From: JAZGDL01 sp036477795
GTDB taxonomy: Bacteria > Planctomycetota > Phycisphaerae > UBA1845
Assembly (NCBI GenBank): GCA_036477795.1
Contig: JAZGDL010000381.1
Coordinates: 1 to 8,503, forward strand
Length of the DNA stretch: 8,503 nt
Direction: 5' to 3'
Part shown: positions 5,141 to 8,503 of the stretch, piece after piece
Numbering within the stretch: the stretch's first letter is position 1
How the letters are laid out: every line of letters starts with the position of its first letter
Notes under the pieces: model-generated
The model's database searches: none
Seen by the model: the letters and a program-made list of their open reading frames with translations, nothing else
Told to the model about the DNA's origin: nothing
Position numbers and translations under genes: made by a program

Positions 5141-6031
5141 TCACGCAAAAAGCCCAACAAACTTCGCCACCAGCCCGCCGTTGCGAGCCGGAACCTTCGC
5201 GGCGCTCGCCTGAAGCAAACGTGCGGCAAAGGCCATCATGCAGATACTCGACGGACAGCGCGGATAGCTCAACACCATCGGTGTGCGACCGCGCACCGCA
5301 AGCTCTACATGATTATCTTGAAGCACATACCCACCGTCCGCAAGCCTAAAGTTCAAAAATCTTTCCGCCACCTCTGCAACGCGGGCAAACGTGCGTCTGG
5401 CTTCGACGCGGCCTTGGACCATGTTCACCAGAAGACGAATCGAACCGTGATATCTTCTTCTTACCAGGAGCTTAATTATTGCGTAGGCGTCAGTTAGGGA
5501 CGTTGGTTCGGATGTACTCACAACCGTTACGCCGTCTGCCATGCGGGCGAAGGCCAGCACACTTTGCGAAATGCCCGCACCGCAGTCATACACCACAAAA
5601 TCGCAGGTGTCGGCCAGCGATCGAAGCTGACGGACCAGTTCGCTGCGTTGCCGGGGGCTCATGTCCGCCAGGGCGGCATCGCCCGACGCGCCCGGTACGA
5701 ATTGTATTCCGCCCGGCGCGTCGAAGGTGATCTGGGAGACCGTGCGCCGGCCGCACACCACGTCGGCGAGGTTATAACGAGGTTGAACGTTGAGCAGAAG
5801 GTCGGCGTTGGCCAATCCCGTGTCCAGGTCAACGAGTGTCACCCGCCGCCCGGCACCAGCCAGGCACACCGCCAGATTCACGGCAATGCTGGTCTTGCCC
5901 ACCCCGCCCTTGCCGCTGGTGATGGCGATGGTGAACCCCCGCGAGCCATCCTCGGCGGCCGCAAGACGGCGCAGGGAGGCCGCTTGATCGCGTGGTGACG
6001 GATTGGTGTTCCCGATTCCCATGGGAATCAT
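5141..6031 (-). CDS. flhG: FlhG (YlxH/FleN), MinD-like ATPase controlling flagellar number
   Basis: A 296-residue MinD/ParA-class ATPase. The N-terminal motif DQAASLRRL (15-23) is the DQAxxLR element by which FlhG stimulates the FlhF GTPase; it separates FlhG from MinD. The deviant Walker A is SGKGGVGKTS (39-48), with signature lysine K41 and P-loop K46. Switch I is VDLDTGLANADLLLN (67-81). The Walker B region FVVYDCGAGIS (145-155) has Cys where a Thr is common (DTGAG). The C-terminal GGLVAKFVGLFA resembles an amphipathic membrane-targeting helix of the MinD type. ATP-dependent dimerisation at the membrane and contact with FlhF and C-ring proteins are family knowledge. It starts 9 nt after the flhF stop, in the same order as in many flagellated bacteria. 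The ribosome site is weak, and the first codons carry a 16-nt perfect palindrome (6014-6029). Confidence 0.93.
   Translation of the reverse strand: MIPMGIGNTNPSPRDQAASLRRLAAAEDGSRGFTIAITSGKGGVGKTSIAVNLAVCLAGAGRRVTLVDLDTGLANADLLLNVQPRYNLADVVCGRRTVSQITFDAPGGIQFVPGASGDAALADMSPRQRSELVRQLRSLADTCDFVVYDCGAGISQSVLAFARMADGVTVVSTSEPTSLTDAYAIIKLLVRRRYHGSIRLLVNMVQGRVEARRTFARVAEVAERFLNFRLADGGYVLQDNHVELAVRGRTPMVLSYPRCPSSICMMAFAARLLQASAAKVPARNGGLVAKFVGLFA
6014..6029. repeat. 16-nt perfect palindrome at the flhG start
   Basis: GATTCCCATGGGAATC equals its own reverse complement and spans flhG codons 1-6, centred on the in-frame ATG of codon 4. On RNA it could form a short stem over the initiation region. About 0.1 such palindrome is expected by chance in a window this size, so it may be fortuitous. 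Confidence 0.6.
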
Positions 6032-6040
6032 CTCAGGCGA

Positions 6041-7291
6041 TCACGTGTGAGAGACCGGCTGGAAAGCCGGTCCCACAGCACCTCGCTTGCGCTCCGACGG
6101 CCACCGGTCTGACCCGTCGATGATCAGATCGGCCAGCCGGGACCCGCGCCCGACCTGGATATCATCGGGCACCTCCTGCCCGGTGGTGATGTACGACAGC
6201 TTAGCCTCGGCCCGCCGCAGGCAGTTCAGCACCACACCGAACCCGACGGCCTCATCAAGCTTGGTGAAGATCAACCGGTTCACGCCCATGCGATTGTAGC
6301 GATCCAAGGCCTGATTCAGTACACCGGTGCCGCAGTTGGCAGCCAGCACCAGATGCACCTCCCGAGGGTCGGCGGAGCGGACCAACTCGGAAAGTTCCGT
6401 CAGCCTGGTCTCATCGTTGGGGCTGTGACCTGCCGTATCAATGAGGATCACGTCGCAGCGGCCCATCTTGTTGAGGGCGGCGCGCATTTCGTCGGCGCTG
6501 GCCACGATTTCCAGCGGCACGTCGATGATGCGTGCGTAGGTTTGAAGTTGGTCAACCGCGGCGATCCGATAGGTGTCGATGGTGATCAGGCCAACGTCAC
6601 GATTCTGCCGCAACCGGTACCCGGCGGCCAGCTTGGCAATGGTGGTGGTCTTGCCGACCCCGGTGGGTCCGACAAGGGCAATGACCGACGGTTTCTCGTT
6701 GGCGCGGAGCTTGACCGGGTCAGCCACCGGCAGCATGGACTCGACGTAGGACGCAAGCTGCTTGCGAATCACGGCGGGGCTGTGCAACTCATGTTGGGTA
6801 AGTTGTGATCGAATCCGGCGCACTAGTTGACCGGCGACGTCGTCAGCGACCTGGGCGGCGATCAGCCGTTGATGGGCCTCACGGAGCTTTTCGGGGAGCG
6901 TCGGATCGTGGACGGCTCGCGTCTCTGAGACAAGTTCCGTAACGGCGGACTTAAGGGCGCCGATCTCGCCGGAGAGTGTCGCGAGCTTGACCCACGGATT
7001 CGAATCCGTGGGCTTCTGCGGGGCATCGCTGGTGGAAACCAATTTGGTAGCTCCTTCTACCGTACTTTCGGCCTCCGTCTTGCGTGTGACGTTACCCGGC
7101 GTGGAGCGGCGGGGCAAGGAAAAAGCGGCTTTTGAAGCGGTGATTTCCACTATTTGGCGCCCGCGATAGCCCAAAACGCCGCCTTCGGTGAAACTCCTGG
7201 TGTGCAGGATCACCGCTTCGTTGCCAAAGTCGCGTTTTACCTGGGCCAGCGCCTCCGCCATGCTACCGGCTCGAAATACTCTAGGTTTCAT
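6041..7291 (-). CDS. flhF: Flagellar biosynthesis GTPase FlhF
   Basis: An SRP-family GTPase of 416 residues that marks the site of flagellar assembly. The N-terminal domain (about 1-53) has the family pattern MKPRVFRAGSMAEALAQVKR, GNEAVILHTRS, GGVLGYRGRQIVEITAS. A variable linker runs to about 105, then a helical N-domain to about 195. The G domain shows G1 GPTGVGKTTTIAKLA (208-222), G2 DTYRIAAVDQLQTYA (239-253), G3 DTAGHS (285-290), G4 TKLDEA (343-348) and G5 GQEVPDDIQVG (371-381). All GTP-binding elements are intact. Two oddities come from repeats. Linker residues PTDSNPW (94-100) are encoded by the 22-nt palindrome. The last ten residues GPAFQPVSHT lie largely in a family 1 hairpin repeat, giving a tail beyond the usual end after the G5 helix. 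It overlaps flhA by 11 nt (7281-7291), suggesting coupled translation, and its partner flhG follows. Confidence 0.96.
   Translation of the reverse strand: MKPRVFRAGSMAEALAQVKRDFGNEAVILHTRSFTEGGVLGYRGRQIVEITASKAAFSLPRRSTPGNVTRKTEAESTVEGATKLVSTSDAPQKPTDSNPWVKLATLSGEIGALKSAVTELVSETRAVHDPTLPEKLREAHQRLIAAQVADDVAGQLVRRIRSQLTQHELHSPAVIRKQLASYVESMLPVADPVKLRANEKPSVIALVGPTGVGKTTTIAKLAAGYRLRQNRDVGLITIDTYRIAAVDQLQTYARIIDVPLEIVASADEMRAALNKMGRCDVILIDTAGHSPNDETRLTELSELVRSADPREVHLVLAANCGTGVLNQALDRYNRMGVNRLIFTKLDEAVGFGVVLNCLRRAEAKLSYITTGQEVPDDIQVGRGSRLADLIIDGSDRWPSERKRGAVGPAFQPVSHT
6053..6077. repeat. Palindromic hairpin repeat, family 1, copy C (inside the flhF 3' end)
   Basis: GACCGGCT (6053-6060), loop GGAA (6061-6064), AGCCGGTC (6065-6072), then CCACA. 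It is identical over 25 nt to copy B at 4630-4654. Read on the flhF strand it encodes VGPAFQPV, and the stop comes 9 nt after the repeat at 6043-6041. The repeat therefore forms the end of the FlhF protein and sits just before the flhG start. Confidence 0.92.
6991..7012. repeat. 22-nt perfect palindrome, family 2, copy 2 (inside flhF)
   Basis: CCCACGGATT mirrored by AATCCGTGGG around a central CG, a perfect self-complement. It differs from the intergenic copy at 3235-3256 only in the order of the central two bases. It is in frame in flhF and encodes PTDSNPW in the variable linker between the N-terminal domain and the helical N-domain, a place that should tolerate insertion. Confidence 0.92.
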
Positions 7292-8503
7292 TGCTTAACA
7301 CGACCATTCCACGCGTCTCCACCGCGACACCGCGGACAATTTCGTTGAACGACAGCACCGGCACGTGCGGCATGGCCGGCTCGATCATGCGCCGCACCCA
7401 AAGCCTGATGCGCGGGGCACAGAGAATCACGGGTGTTTGTCCTTCTACGGTGGGGATCACGCGCTCGACCTCATTTCGAATAGCTGTGACGGTTCTATTC
7501 TGCATGTCGGGCGGCATGGACCAGAAGGTGCCGCGCTCGGTTGTCTCGAGATGGGCTGCGACGGTTTCCTCAAGTGCCGGATCGAGTGTAATGCAGCCGA
7601 TACTTCCATCAGGACCGCGGTACATTTCACAAATGGTGCGGGCCTGGGCGGTCCGCACGTACTCGACCAGCACGTCGGGATCCTTGGTTCGCGGGCTCCA
7701 GTCGCCGATCGTCTCTATGATGGCTTCCAGGTCTCGAATGGGCACGCGCTCGCGCAGGAGCAGTTGCAGCACCTTCTGAATCTCGCCGGGTTTGACCACC
7801 TGGGGCACGAGTTCCTCGACGAGCTTGGGTGAGCGCTCCTTCAGGGCGTCCAGCAGGCGGTTGAGCTCGTTGCGCGAGAGCAGCTCGTCGGCGTGGCGCT
7901 TGATGGTCTCGGTTAGGAAGGTGGATACGACACTGGTGGCCTCCACCACGGTGTAATTGCGTTGTTCGGCGACGGCGCGATGCTCCTCGGTGATCCAGAC
8001 CGCGGGCAGACCGAAGGCCGGCTCGGTGGTCTCGACCCCGCCGATGCGCTCGGTGACCGTACCTGAATCGATGGCCAACAGGTGACCGGGCAGCACCTCG
8101 CTTTCGGCGACTTTGTTGCCGCGCAGCTTGATTCGGTACTGGTTGGGCTGGAGTTGGACGTTGTCGCGGATGCGGACCGGCGGCACCACGATACCCAGTT
8201 CCTGAGCGATCTGGCGTCGCATGTTGGTGATGCGGTCCAGCAGGTCGCCGCCCTGTTTACGATCAACCAGCTTGATCAAACCGTAGCCCACCTCCACCTC
8301 CAGGGAATCGGGAATGATCAGATCCTCGGGACGTTCAGCGGGCTTGGCCTTTTCCTTGCTCCTGGCCACGCGCTGGGCGGCCTCCTTCTTGGTCTTGCTC
8401 AAAACCACGCTCAGCGAAATGGTGGCGGCTGCCAGACCCAGCAGTGGCAGCTTGGGGAGTGGGGTGAAGGCCAGCACGGTAACGAAGACGCCGGCCAAGG
8501 CAA
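7281..8503 (-). CDS. flhA: Flagellar export apparatus protein FlhA, C-terminal ~406 residues (5' end outside window)
   Basis: FlhA is the ion-channel and substrate-docking platform of the flagellar type III secretion system; full length is usually about 690 residues, so the N-terminal membrane part is missing here. The fragment begins in the last transmembrane helices, with the PLPKLPLLGLAAA turn. A basic linker follows (KTKKEAAQRVARSKEKAKPA, residues 36-55), then the cytoplasmic ring domain. Family blocks include LEVEVGYGLIKLVD (67-80), GDLLDRITNMRRQIAQELGI (85-104), VPPVRIRDN, LLAIDSG, EPAFGLPAVWI (160-170), ELLSRNELNRLLD, PKLVEELVPQVV, IQKVLQLLLRERVPIRDLEA and the late PVILCAPRIRLWVRR. The position often occupied by His in the 'VATHL' motif is Phe here (VVSTFLTE, F195). 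The frame reads through the window edge with no start needed. The gene overlaps flhF by 11 nt and is the first in-window gene of the flagellar run. Confidence 0.97.
   Translation of the reverse strand, partial: ALAGVFVTVLAFTPLPKLPLLGLAAATISLSVVLSKTKKEAAQRVARSKEKAKPAERPEDLIIPDSLEVEVGYGLIKLVDRKQGGDLLDRITNMRRQIAQELGIVVPPVRIRDNVQLQPNQYRIKLRGNKVAESEVLPGHLLAIDSGTVTERIGGVETTEPAFGLPAVWITEEHRAVAEQRNYTVVEATSVVSTFLTETIKRHADELLSRNELNRLLDALKERSPKLVEELVPQVVKPGEIQKVLQLLLRERVPIRDLEAIIETIGDWSPRTKDPDVLVEYVRTAQARTICEMYRGPDGSIGCITLDPALEETVAAHLETTERGTFWSMPPDMQNRTVTAIRNEVERVIPTVEGQTPVILCAPRIRLWVRRMIEPAMPHVPVLSFNEIVRGVAVETRGMVVLSNET

Noticed and set aside
4550..5497. 315-codon plus-strand frame across the fliA leader, the membrane-protein gene and flhG
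   Set aside because: Covers three minus-strand features and reads through the hairpin repeats, giving the repeat-derived peptides GTGFPAC and TGWKAGPT; a shadow.

Overview
The window is high-GC bacterial chromosome, tightly packed, with a plus-strand block (1-2328) meeting a minus-strand block (8503-2332) tail to tail; the two stop codons are 3 nt apart. The flagellar gene order flhA-flhF-flhG-small gene-sigma28-small gene, the family of the fused ABC-2 permease, and dispersed short palindromes of the 'gaccggctggaaagccggtc' kind all suggest a planctomycete (Planctomycetota, possibly Phycisphaerae-like). This is inferred from remembered gene order and repeat style; there is no rRNA or other phylogenetic marker here.

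Plus strand: the window opens in the last ~70 codons of a protein best read as an ABC transporter ATP-binding subunit. A 295-nt gap with no convincing gene follows, then a ~606-residue ABC-2 type permease built as two homologous halves in one polypeptide. Together they look like a self-contained ABC exporter of unknown substrate.

Minus strand, in transcription order: flhA (C-terminal part, running off the right edge), flhF, flhG, a 100-aa two-helix membrane protein of unknown function, fliA (sigma-28/WhiG type), a 109-aa acidic probably disordered protein, and dapF (diaminopimelate epimerase). FlhA is the export-gate platform of the flagellar type III apparatus. FlhF (SRP-type GTPase) and FlhG (MinD-like ATPase, with the DQAxxLR FlhF-activating motif) set flagellar number and position. 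FliA directs late flagellar transcription. flhA/flhF overlap by 11 nt and flhF/flhG are 9 nt apart, so these three are probably co-transcribed. The two small unrecognised genes lie on either side of fliA and are motility candidates by position. dapF is a lysine/peptidoglycan gene at the end of the run and may be expressed separately.

The most striking extra signal is two families of short palindromic repeats that sit both between and inside genes. Family 1 is an 8-bp hairpin with a GGAA/TTCC tetraloop: an inverted pair lies before fliA, and a third copy encodes the C-terminal tail of FlhF. Family 2 is a perfect 22-nt palindrome: one copy lies before dapF and another inside the FlhF linker. 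The sequence of each family has no stop codon in any of the six frames, and family 1 shows a compensatory base-pair change between copies. This looks like a REP/RPE-like, coding-tolerant palindromic element. I found no CRISPR array, tRNA, rRNA, insertion sequence or clear Rho-independent terminator.
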